Shown here: one piece after another, positions 48,176 through 58,932 of the stretch
Layout of the letters: each line of letters opens with the position of its first letter
Position numbering within the stretch: the stretch's first letter is position 1
From: Brasenia schreberi
Lineage: Eukaryota; Streptophyta; Magnoliopsida; Nymphaeales; Cabombaceae
Assembly (NCBI GenBank): GCA_036023115.1
Contig: JAYKKT010000090.1
Coordinates: forward strand, 32,596,001 to 32,660,000
Length of the DNA stretch: 64,000 bases
Direction of reading: 5' to 3'
The notes under the pieces: model-generated
Seen by the model: the letters and a program-made list of their open reading frames with translations, nothing else
The model's database searches: none
What the model was told of the DNA's origin: nothing
Position numbers and translations under genes: made by a program

Positions 48176-48538
48176 TGTTCATCAAATACGAAAAAAATAC
48201 ATATACAATGACGAAGAAGTTTTATAGAACAGATGGAATGGTGCAGTCGGCTACCTAGATGGTAGTCGCCCACCCTCTCTTTTTGTCTCTAAAAAACGTG
48301 AATGGTTGATAGGGTTTCACCACTTTTAAATATCAGCCTTACAATATCCAATTTACTTAATTACCATTAATGAATATCCAATTTACTTAATTGCCATTAA
48401 TGAAGCTTATTTAAAGCTACCTTTAAAAAAGTACTTAAGATATATAAAACAAAATTTTAAAACAAAAAAACTGGATCAGTTCTGCAAGTAGTCTGCAATA
48501 ATCTTCAACTATAGTTGCTTCTCTCATGAGTTCCAACA
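48176..48538 (-). repeat. 3' LTR of copia B
   Basis: Matches 61,751-62,082 but is 31 bases longer, mainly because of a 30-bp tandem duplication (48,344-48,373 and 48,374-48,403). It is bordered by the polypurine tract (CTCACCCTCAAG on plus, from 48,539). Confidence 0.92.
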
Positions 48539-48539
48539 C

Positions 48540-50504
48540 TCACCCTCAAGTTGGGTGAAAGATAGATGTTACACCCAACTTGCTACATAGCCTGAGCAAT
48601 AGATTCCTATTATGAGCTTTAGCTAATATGTCTGCACATTGATTGTCTGACTTCACATGTTCCAATCGAAATTCTTTAGTATGTACACTATCTCGTATAA
48701 AGTAATAGTCTATTTCAATATGTTTTGTTCTCTTGTGATATACGGGATTTGAAGTTATCTGTATTACTGCATTACTATCACAAAATATAGGAATAGAATT
48801 TTCTGCAAATAAGTCGATTTACATTAGTAGAGACCACAACCACTTTCCTTCACACATTCCTGATGCAATAACTCTATATTTTGCCTTAGTTGTCGACCTG
48901 GCTACAACTGACAGTTTGTTGTTCATTTAGTCGATTCGTTGTTTGGTAAACTATTATTGAGGAGATTTGGCCATCTTAACATATAAACTACAAACCCCCC
49001 CTTAGATCATTCTTAAGCTAAACAAGGACCAAGTTCTTTGAAAACAACGAGGAGACGTCTTTTTTTTTCAGCACCTGTTGAGCGTGTAGTTGAAGGATGA
49101 GATTTGAGTAATATAGTCTTCCCAAATATCCTGAGTTTTAATGGGAGTCGTCTTCATCAGGCTGGCCTTTCGCGAAGCGCACCATCAGTACTCGTTGTTG
49201 CTTGATCGGTGGCTTAGTTTGTGGTATGAACTGTTCATGTTGATTGTTAAGGGGATCTATTATCTACATTGAGTGAGCCGACTTTTTACGATTGAAGTTG
49301 GTATCTGTCGTGTTGTATGGCACGAAAAGTCCAAAGTATACTTTCCTAAGTGTGAGATAGAAATACCATTTAGATCGTAGAAGCTTCAATTCCTCGTTGA
49401 AATACCAAAGTTTGCCCAAGTCTTTTGTCGAAAATATTTTTTGAAGAGGAATTTTTGGGTTTAAGCGTGAATGCTACATGATGATCATTCATCGAGATAA
49501 CAATGTCATCAACATATACGACTAGATAAATACATCCTTGAAGAATGGTGGTAGAATAAGTTGAATGATCGATTACCATTACTGAGTCATACCACAAGGT
49601 GTTGCACCATAATCTTTGAAAGCGACCAAACCAAGGCTCGGGAGCAGATTGGTTTGAGGCCATAGAGAGATCTTCAGAACCACACACAGGTGTCTTGGGT
49701 AACACTCTCCCTGAGCAAACAAGCTTGGCGGTTGCTCCATATAGACTTTCTCTTTGAGCTCTCCCTGCAAGAACACATTTTACACATCAAGTTGCCATAT
49801 TTTTCTTTTTTTTTTGGATAACAATACTAATAATAACTCATATAGATGTGAGCCACTATGTGAATGTCTCTTCATAATCAATCCCATATAATTAACTATA
49901 ACCACGAGCTACTAGTCTTGCTTTATATCTCTCCAATGTACCATTTGCTCTGAATTTTACAATATAAACTCAGTTACAAGTGATTGCCTTTGCTTGGTGG
50001 TAAATTACTAACCTCCCACGTCTGATTTTTCTCAAGTGCCTCAAGATCAGATTTCATGGCTTGAACCCAATGCTCATTCTATGATGCTTCAATAAAATTT
50101 TTAGGAACATGATTTAACTCAGCTTTTAACACAAAATTATGATAGATGGATGATAATTGATCATAAGAAATAAATTAAGAAATCGGATAATTATAACACG
50201 ATATTTTTCCTTTCTAAAGAGCTATCGAAACATTCAAGTCTTCACTACTTGCTTCTTCTAAGATTTATGTTGAATTTGAAGAGATTTCTCCCCCTTGGTT
50301 CATGGAGTCTATTGGATTAGGCATGACGATATTTCTCTTCCTTTTTGTATACACATGCATTTCTTTTCTTTCTTGCGGTTGGTCAATTTTTGCAAGAGAA
50401 TGATCTTCATCTATTCCATCACTTATAATGTTCATTGGAAGAACAATCTCTTCAATGCTAGAATTAGACAAATCGGTAGACTTTTAAAAGGAAGTAGTTT
50501 CAAA
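48540..50504 (-). pseudogene. Copia B RT, RNase H and linker (broken)
   Basis: In coding order: linker 'STDLSNSSIEEIVLPMNI' (50,265-50,471), RT pieces around 'MFLQGELKEKVYMEQPPSLF' (about 49,720-49,776) and 'YLVVYVDDIVISMNDHH' (about 49,470-49,530), then RNase H '[20 protein letters not shown]' and '[16 protein letters not shown]' at about 48,670-48,800. About 400 bases at 48,910-49,360 do not match copia proteins and may be a rearranged or foreign segment. Many stops and shifts. Confidence 0.75.
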
Positions 50505-51606
50505 CAATGTTATCTGTATCGCACCGTACACGTATCGTATCGTGAGAAGCCACGATACGTGCGATACGCCCAAAAAAAAACATTTCTTTTTGCAGGTTTC
50601 TGGCCACTCTTCGCCTCTCTTCACTTCTCTCCAAGGCATCCTCTGATATGGGTGTTTGGGATTGCAAGCTGTGTATGTGACATGTAAATTCGGGTTTATA
50701 ATTTCATTTATTTAATAAGAATAATTTATGAACAAATAAAAATTGTGACAAAATCATTTCCCTTTCGATTGCCAACTTTTAGGTATATTTCTGCTACTAG
50801 TTTCTAATTTCATGAAATCGCAAACAATGAAGAACAATTTGGTTGTCTCGGTTTATTGAGTAGGCATTTCACAACTTCACTATTTTAGGGTTCACCTTAT
50901 ATGACTTCCATTGAGTTAAACATGATCAACATGTGTGAGGCTTAACTCAGCCTGTGAAGTGAGAAATGGAGCTCAAGCATTAGTTAAAAAGCTAGTCTCC
51001 AGTAAGAGAAAAAGGGGATATCATCAAGTAACAATATCACATCATAGAGGTGTCATAGACTCAATAATCAAAGAAATGGAGCTCACCATTTTGCTCACAT
51101 ATGAAAATTAGCAAATATGACTACATGTACAAAGATAGCAGTTTGTTAATTTTGATATATTAGATGAGTATATTATGGAAGATAACGAAGAAAATGCACT
51201 CCTAACCAAAGAAGACATTGCATGGATTAATTTGAAAGGAGTGCAACAACATCATGAAGGAGATGAAGATTTTGATTTTAAAGCAGAAGGTGATGAAAAA
51301 CTTTGAATCTTCATCAAGGAGAAGATGAAGATTATTTAGTTAATAATACATACAAATTTACAATATGTAAAATGTAAATGTATTTCATTTTTTGCTTCAA
51401 AATATGTAAATTTGGATGCAATTGTTCAATGTTGAATGCTCAATATGTACTAAACTTTGCATTATATGAATTAAAAGCAATTACCAGATTTTTCCAGATT
51501 TTTTCTGATTTTTTACTATTTTTTTCTAATTTTTAAAATATTTTTCTATTTTTTTAATATAAAAGTATGATACAATACGCGATATGATATGCTTCAGACA
51601 ACACTG
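50505..51606. mobile_element. 1.1-kb non-autonomous hAT element
   Basis: The ends are CAATGTTATCTG and CAGACAACACTG (12-bp inverted repeats, two mismatches), flanked by a perfect 8-bp duplication GTTTCAAA (50,497-50,504 and 51,607-51,614). Subterminal DNA is rich in GATACG/CGTATC words. An acidic open stretch around 51,170-51,305 ('EDNEENALLTKEDIAWINLK') may be a remnant of an hAT transposase tail. It belongs to a different hAT family from the TTATCAATAG elements. Confidence 0.92.
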
Positions 51607-51623
51607 GTTTCAAAGAATGTTAC

Positions 51624-51962
51624 TGAAGGCTTTATATGAAATGCATCAACATAGCATAAGAAAACAGGATGTAGATAAAGAATGGAATAAAGAAGCACGT
51701 CGGTGCACTCATGGTTGTCGTCTATTGTCTCTCTATTTTCTTTATTCAATTTTAACCTAATTACATACCTCAGACTTTATAGTACTAATCTAACTTAAAT
51801 GACCTAAGTACCCTTAATTAGTGACTAAGCTTACCTGATTCCCAATGGATTGATCCATTTGGATCCGAACCACGTAAGACTTGGATACACTTAAAGTACA
51901 TGACAGAAACCTCAACTTAAACTTAAAATCTAAAAATTTAAACTTCAACTTCATCTCCAACA
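51624..51962 (-). repeat. 3' LTR of copia E
   Basis: 339 bases matching 58,584-58,927 with scattered differences, among them a 9-base gap around 'atagatcataaac'. Confidence 0.92.
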
Positions 51963-51989
51963 CGCCCCCTCAAGTTGGAACTTGAAGAC

Positions 51990-53750
51990 TTGAAACTCCA
52001 AACTTGACAAGAGTTTTCTTAAATCCATTGACTCGAACTGGTTTAGTGAAGATATTTGCCAATTGATTCTCTGATCGTACATGAACCAGGTTGAAGATAC
52101 CTTAAGAAATCTTTTCAATGATAAAGTGACAATCTATTTCAATATGTTTGGTCCTTTCATGAAAGACTTATTCAAGATCATTTGAAGGGCGGCTTTACTA
52201 TCAGTAAAGAAATTAATTAGAATATTTCCTTTGAGACAAATCTGTTCTAGAAGTGATATAATCCACAGACCTTCACACATGCCAGAGCAATAGCACGATA
52301 CTCAGCCTCTACACTTGATCTGACCACCAAAGGTTGCTTCTTACTTTTCTAAGATAAGATATTAACTCCTAAACATTCAAAGGTTGATTTTCTATCGGTT
52401 TTGGAGCCTACCCAATCAGCATATGAATAGATCTTTATATCGAGTGATGAATGTGGAGCATATAGTAAGCCATAAGTTATTAAGGATTTCAAGTATCTCA
52501 TTATATGAAACACTATACTCATATGATGTTTAGATGGACAGTGCATCCATCTACTAGCATATCCAACTACAAAACTGATATGAGGTCGTGTAATAGTAAC
52601 GTATATCAACTTTTCCACTAATCTCTGGTACTTGCCAACATCTTCATATGGTTCTGCAGACTTATCAATATCTTCCTTAGAGATTTCCATGAAAATAGAA
52701 CATATTCTGCAATCTTCCATTTTAGTTTCCTTCATTAAGTCTAAAATATATTTCTTTGACTTAGAAATAAGCAATTATTTTTATGAATCACTTCTATTCC
52801 CAAGAAGTAATGTAATCTTCCCAAATCCTTCAAGTCAAATAATATACTTAGTCTTCTCTTTAGGTCAATTATACCTTATATATTGACACATATAATGATG
52901 ATATCATCAACATATACCAATAACATGATAGTTGTCTAACCTTGCTTTATAAAAAGTGTATGATCACTGACACATTGTTTGAAACCTAAATTCATAACAC
53001 CATCACTGAATTTTTCAAACCATGCCAGTGGGGATTGTTTTAAACCATCTTCACCACTGGAGCAAATGTTTATGTGCAATCTATGTCGTATGACTAACTG
53101 TAACCTTTAGCTACTAGTCTTTCTTTGTATCTTTTTATATTCCCAGCAACCTTATACTTTACAGAGAATACCCACTTGCTTCCCAATGTCTTTCTCTCTG
53201 ACGGTAGATTAACCAGTTCCCACGTCTTGTTTCGTACCGGTGCTACAATTTCCTCTTTCATTGTCGCCTTTCATTCTGGATGTTGTTTTGCTTCTTCAAA
53301 TGTTATTGAAATATAGGTAGTATCTGCATTCATCACAAACAACTGATATTCTCTGCGATAATTATAATATAACACCATCTTTTGCAACGAATATTTTGCA
53401 ACTTTACATTTTTCCTTTCGAATTGCAATAGATAAATCACTCAACTCAATATCTGAATTATGTGAAGTTACCTCAGAAGGAGTTAGATCTGATTCAAGGT
53501 GAGGATTTTGATTCTGGGTGGTTAACTGATATAGGAGAAAGGCCTTTCTTTCACCTCTGATATATACATGTCATTCCTTCTCTTGAGGGAGTATCATCTC
53601 CTCCTCTTTCCTTTCATGCACTTGTTGAGTTTCAACCGGTGGAACAGGTATCACATTAGGAGACTGTATATCTAATGGGAGAACTTCCTGCATATTATAA
53701 AATGGTGTATCTTAATGGAAGGTAACATCCATTGTAACATATAATTTTCT
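51990..53750 (-). pseudogene. Copia E RT and RNase H
   Basis: In coding order: linker, RT pieces ending 'LKQSPLAWFEKF' (about 53,015), the catalytic box 'LLVYVDDIIII' (about 52,895-52,930), 'LKDLGRLHYFLGIEVIHKNN' (about 52,780-52,840), then an open 141-residue stretch (52,349-52,774: 'RYLKSLITYGLLYAPHSSLD', 'KIYSYADWVGSKTDRKSTFE') covering the start of RNase H, and its remainder to about 52,000. Frame breaks near 52,770, 52,950 and 53,040 inactivate it. Confidence 0.85.
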
Positions 53751-53775
53751 TCTAAGATGATCAATAACACTTGTA

Positions 53776-55827
53776 ACTCCGCCCATGTAAGGGATCCCGG
53801 ATAAAGGAGGAGGGTTGTGTTAGGCTTCCGACAGCCAGCGTAAAACTTCATCGGATTTTTATAATATGGATTACAAAAATTATGAGCAATGCTTTCGGGC
53901 GTCCCCGCCTAGCGTCGTGCTGTAGAGCCCGAATATAGTAAGAAGTAAGCAAGGGCCACTACATTTTCGCCCGAATGTAGTGAATCAATTGCAGAGAGGG
54001 TTCCCACATCATTGACGGGTGTGGGTAAAGAAGTTAGTCCCGCTACATTGCCTCCCGAAAGTAGTGAAAATTTTTTAGAGAGGGTCTCCGCATTTTGATT
54101 ATGGACGGATGCGGGGGGGTAAGGAAGCTAGTCCTAAATAATAAGATTCGTATTGGTTCTTGGAATATCGAAACATTATCTGGTAAGCTAATGGAGGTGG
54201 TAGATACTATGATTCGGAGAAAGATTCATATTTTATGTCTACAAGAGACAAAATGGGTTGGAGAAAAAGCAAAAGAGATAGAGGATACAGGTTTTAAATT
54301 ATGGTACTCAGGTAAAGAAAAGGCTCGAAACGGAGTTGGTATTATCATAAATAAAGATTTAAAGGAGAGTGTAGTAGACAAAATATTCCTATAGAAGTTT
54401 AAAAAATACTAAGAGAAATAGGAATCACTTGGCTCACAAGACTATTTAATGAAATATGGAAAAACCAAAAGATGCCCGAGGAATGGAGAGCAAGTACACT
54501 TATACCCATATATAAGAACAAGGGAGACATTCAAAATTGTGTGAATTATCGAGGTATCAAGTTAATGAGTCATACTATGAAATTATGGGAAAGAATTATA
54601 GAACGTAGGTTAAGACAAGTATCAAGTACAACAGAGAATCAATTTAGATTCATGCCAGGCAGATCTACTATTGAAGCGATTCACCTTTTGAGACGTCTTA
54701 TGGAACATTTTAGAGCAAAAAAGAAAGACCTTCACATGATATTTATTGATCTAGAAAAAGCTTATTATAGGGTACCGAGGGAGGTTCTTTGGAAAACTTT
54801 GGAAAAAAGAGGTATCCCATTGACATATATTAACCTTATAAGAGACATGTATGATGGTGCAAAAACATGTGTGAAGACTCATGAAGGAACGACAGACTTC
54901 TTTAAAGTTAATATTGGGTTACATCAAGGATCAACTTTAAGTCCTTACTTATTTATAATGGTGATGGATGAGTTAACAAAACATATTCAAGATGAAGTAC
55001 CTTGGTGTATGTTATTTGCAGATGACATTGTATTAGTGGAGGAGTCTAAGGAAAAAGTTAATAGAAAATTGGAACTATGGAGAGAAACATTAGAAAGCAA
55101 AGGCCTCCAACTTAGTAGAACAAAGACAGAATATATGGAATGTAAGTTTGATCATTTGGTTACTTCAGAGGACATAGAAATTAAAATTGGCACACATTGC
55201 ATTCCTCAAAAGAAAAGTTTTAAATACCTAGGGTCAATTTTTCAAAGGGATGGAATAATTGATGGAGATGTTACACATAGAATTAATGTGGGTTGGTTAA
55301 AATGGAGAGGAGCATCATGTATGCTTTGTGATGAGAAGATACCATTAAAGTTAAAAGGTAAATATTATAGAGCAGCAATTAGGCCTGCCATGTTTTATGG
55401 TTCTGAGTGTTGGGCAGTTAATCATCAACATGTACAAAAGATGTTTGTGACAGAAATGAAGATGTTGAGATGGATGAGTGGTCATACAAGAAAAGACCGT
55501 ATACATAATGAGGTTATTAGAAACAAATTAGGAGTGGCACCAATAGAGGATAAAATGAGAGAACATCATTTAAGATGGTTTGGACATATAGAAAGAAGAT
55601 CAAAAGAAGAACATATAAGAAGGTTAGAAAAACTAAATTTGGAAAGTATTAAAAGAGGTAGAGGACGACCACAAAAGTGTTGGAAAGAAACAATAAAGAA
55701 TGATCTAGCTTATTGGGAGTTAACTGCTAACATGGCACATGATAGGGATATGTGGAAACAAAGAATCCATGTAGCCGACCCCGTCTAGTATGGGAAAAGG
55801 CTTAGTTGTTGTTGTTGTTGTTGTATA
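53776..55827 (+). mobile_element. RTE LINE with internal deletion (RT kept)
   Basis: Flanked by the 16-bp duplication ATCAATAACACTTGTA (53,760-53,775 and 55,828-55,843) and ending in (TTG)n. It has the full 5' leader (shared with the LINE at 1,874-3,640), the first ~85 residues of the endonuclease (54,095-54,379: 'IRIGSWNIETLSGKLMEVVD', 'LCLQETKWVGEKAKEIEDTG'), then an abrupt jump at about 54,385 to the RT region. The rest of the endonuclease and the linker are deleted. Orientation is opposite to the host element E. Confidence 0.93.
54472..55788 (+). pseudogene. LINE reverse transcriptase and C-terminal tail, long open frame
   Basis: A 438-residue uninterrupted frame: RT motifs '[20 protein letters not shown]', '[17 protein letters not shown]' (catalytic D kept), '[19 protein letters not shown]', the active-site box '[11 protein letters not shown]' and the thumb, then the conserved tail '[15 protein letters not shown]', '[19 protein letters not shown]' and ADPV-stop. 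It is missing the N-terminal part of the RT and nearly all of the endonuclease, so it is not a functional protein despite its length. It is the best-preserved LINE RT in the window. Confidence 0.9.
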
Positions 55828-55849
55828 ATCAATAACACTTGTACCCCTT

Positions 55850-56628
55850 TTGGGTAGAGGACTATCCTAAGAAAATGCATTTAATCGATTTTGCATCTAG
55901 TTTATCTCTTAAACCATGATGAATATGAATGAAACATTTACATCGAAACACTCTTGGAAGTAGATGAAATTGCAGTTAAAACTGTTTCACCTAATAACAT
56001 TTCAGAGCATTACACCCAATTAAAAGAGTTCTCGCGACTTTTAGAATATGTCAAATTTTACTTTCAGAAACACCATTTTGTTGAGGAGAATAGGTACATG
56101 AGGTCTGGTGCAACATTCCATGATCTAGGAAATATGAGTAAAATAATTGAGACATAAACTCACTACCATTATCACTGCGAAAGACTTTAATAGTATGCTC
56201 AAACTCAGTATGCACAAATTGACAATATATAGGGAGGATATTATTCACTTCATCCTTAGTTTTCATGAGATATATCATAGTAAATCTAGTACAATCATCA
56301 ATGAATGAGACAAAATACTTATATCCATGCAATGAAGTAGTAGAGCAAGGACCCCAAATATCAGAATGAATAATCTCGAAAGGAATGGAGGATTTTTCTT
56401 CACTCAAAGGAAAAGTACGATATGTTTTGCCCTCTAGCAAGTTTCACAGTTCAAATTCAAATTATTACAATGACTAAATTTAGGCAGTAGCATCCTAAGT
56501 TTAGATAAAGGTAAATGTCCTAGTCTCTGGTTCCAGTGAGGTAGGTCCCCCTTCTGTTTTTCTGTAATAATAGTTGATTGCATGGATGCTCTCTTATTTT
56601 CCTCGCAAAAGTAGAGGCATCTCCTCAC
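55850..56628 (-). pseudogene. Copia E GAG-pre-integrase and integrase
   Basis: The pre-integrase 'HWNQRLGHLPLSKLRMLLPK...CETC' lies at 56,434-56,540. The integrase core has D in 'FVSFIDDCTRF' (about 56,310), D in 'KVFRSDNGSEF' (about 56,180) and E in 'QQNGVSESK' (about 56,055), so a D,D,E triad is recognisable. The frame shifts after 'GVSESKI', and the remaining integrase C-terminus to about 55,850 is in another frame, interrupted by the LINE just downstream. Confidence 0.88.
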
Positions 56629-56854
56629 ACTACCCCGACCAAAGATCCTCCTCGTCCTCAGTTCCTAAAAGAAACATCTAGTAGAATAAAAAAGTATACG
56701 ACATTTCAGATCTTTGAGTCATGACAAAGACTGATAATAAATTGACTGATATATTGGGAACATGTAAAACATTTTTCAATATGCCATAAGATGTAGTTAT
56801 ACTCTCTTTTCCAACTATAGGAGTGTGCTAGTCATGTGCCAACCTAATGTTAAT

Positions 56855-57950
56855 TTATTCCTGAGTCAACTCATAGTTATCAAAAAAGTCTCTCCTACTG
56901 ACCATGTAATCTGTGGCACCAGAATCAATAACCCATATCCGAGAATGATGAATACTTATATTACCCTTAACCAAAAATGAGAATGGATATGTCATAGTTC
57001 CTTGAGAATCAATATTGGAGGACGTAGATGGAGTGTGTGAATCAGTCAAGCGAGCTTTGAGTAACTCAATCTCTTTCTTCGTATCAACCAATGGGGTTGC
57101 ACTATTTTTAATATTTTATTTGTTATAATGCTGAGATAGGCTTTATTGGATCTATTGTGAAAATGATAGGTCTGCCAACTAATTCCCAACATGTTTCCTT
57201 TGTATGTCGTGATTTTCTACAATGAGAACAAGTTAATTTTCCCTTTTCTTCAGAAGTAAGTGCGGATCTATCCCAGCCACGTCCATAACTTACTCTCCTA
57301 CGAGAAAACGAAGGAGTGAAAGTATTTCTTCCCACAAATGCAGTGGTTTTGGGACTAATTTTGGTTTCCTTCTCTAAATGTTTCATGTCCTCTTCCCGAA
57401 GTAAAAGAGAGTACACTGTGGTCAAGGATGGTAGCTCTTCTCTGCTAAGAATATTATTTTTGACAGCCTAGAGATACCCCATAGGAGATCAAATACTTTC
57501 CTCTCTTGAAACTCCTCATTGCGCTCTTGTGTGCAACTTTGATATTTTGTCTTAGAATAAAGTTGTAGTTCTTCCCATAAACCTCTGAGTTCTGCATAAT
57601 AATCACTCATAGATCTTTCTCCCTGTCTACAATTTCTAAGAACATGAATGTACCGTCAATTGAAGGTGACATTGATTGAATAAGTCAAGCACTAACTAGT
57701 GCATATTCGCTCCGCCATCGTGAATAAAGAGAGTCTGTAGCAGGAGGTTGGGGTATGTCGCTAGTTAACTAGTCCCATCACCCCCTTGCCATTACCGTCA
57801 ATTCTATAGATTTGGCCCACTTAAGGTAATTCTTGCCATCTAACTTTAGATTTGTTATTTGGAACCCTTGTTCTATGTCTGAGGACCTGTGTTCACTTGC
57901 ATCTCCCATCTTTGTCCTTTCCATATTTATAAGAATCTTGAATTTCTTGA
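56855..57950 (-). pseudogene. Copia E gag and protease
   Basis: Gag begins near 57,920 ('MERTKMGDASEHRSSDIEQ', then 'GKNYLKWAKSIELTVMARG'), continues through 'SDYYAELRGLWEEL' (57,610) and 'KVFDLLWGISRLSKI', and has a zinc knuckle 'CSHCRKSRHTKETCWEL' (about 57,190) with CCHC spacing. The protease has an intact DSGA-type active site 'WVIDSGATDYMVSRRDFFD' (about 56,890-56,945). Stops and shifts at about 57,770-57,610 and 57,425 separate the pieces. Confidence 0.88.
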
Positions 57951-58570
57951 TAAATTTCTCAAAGACAATTATAGATTGGAAAAAATAGATATCTTGGCAG
58001 TAGATGATAATTATAAAATCTTCAATATCAACCAAAGAGAGAGGTGACAGAAACGTTCAATTGTTGGCACACCTGATTATTTGGTGCCTGAGATACTTCT
58101 TGGCACAGGCCACGATATTGTTGTAGATTGGTGATCTGTTGGTGTTATTCTCTTTGAGTTGCTTGTTGAAAAACACTTAAGACTAAAGAACCTTTTTTTT
58201 ATTGGATTAAATGTACTGCCAACACGTAACTTCCACTCTATGTTTTTCCCTTTAATAGTCAGATTGCTCACGTGATAGGAAACACGTGTTGAATGACAGT
58301 GCACAGTCCGATTTCAAGAGACAACACTTCAGAAATTTTAAATACCATTCAGTTGAACATCTCGTTGGGACATTGCTGAACAATTGCCTTCTGTGTTTCA
58401 AGATTTTTTTAACCATCAACATTCCAAATATTTCATACCTTCTGCTACTACAACTGTATCAAGAAATTATCAAATATTTATTGAAATCTGATTCACGTCT
58501 CAACTGTGAAGAAGATACCACTCAGATTCCACCTTTTTCTTCTCCACTTCGAACAAGATTTCCACGGTAA

Positions 58571-58583
58571 GGCTCTGATACCA
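58571..58583 (-). other. Primer-binding site of copia E
   Basis: TGGTATCAGAGCC on the minus strand directly after the 5' LTR, a perfect initiator-Met tRNA complement. Confidence 0.92.
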
Positions 58584-58927
58584 TGAAGGCTTTATATGAA
58601 ATGCATCACCATAGCATAAGAATACAGAATGTAGATGAAAAATGGAATAAAGCAAGTCGGCGCACTCATAGTTGTCGTCTCCTGTCTCTCTCATTTCTTT
58701 ATTCAACTTTAACCTAATTACATACCTCAGACTTTATAGTACTAATCTAACTTAAATGACCTAAGTACCCTTAATTAGTGACTAACCTTACTTGATTCCC
58801 AATAGATCATAAACTGATCCATTGGGATCCAAACCACTTAAGACTTAGATACACTTACAAGTACATGACAGAAACCTGAACTTAAACTTAAAATCTAAAA
58901 ATTTAAACTTCAACTTGATCTCCGACA
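58584..58927 (-). repeat. 5' LTR of copia E
   Basis: 344 bases, starting TGTCGGAG (minus strand) and ending CTTCA next to the primer-binding site. Confidence 0.92.
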
Positions 58928-58932
58928 ATTAC

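Larger units (their letters stand above)
51624..58927 (-). mobile_element. Ty1/copia LTR retrotransposon E, containing a LINE
   Basis: 3' LTR 51,624-51,962 and 5' LTR 58,584-58,927, a perfect primer-binding site at 58,571-58,583, polypurine tract (CGCCCCCTCAAG on plus) after the 3' LTR, and target duplication GTTAC/ATTAC (51,619-51,623 and 58,928-58,932, one mismatch) inside copia B. The interior has gag, protease, integrase, RT and RNase H in copia order, with an RTE LINE at 53,776-55,827 between integrase and RT. Stops and frameshifts are present throughout. Confidence 0.92.

Noticed and set aside
54472..55788. 438-residue open frame as a possible host gene
   Set aside because: It is LINE RT plus tail, inside an element with a (TTG)n end and a 16-bp target duplication, and it lacks its N-terminus.
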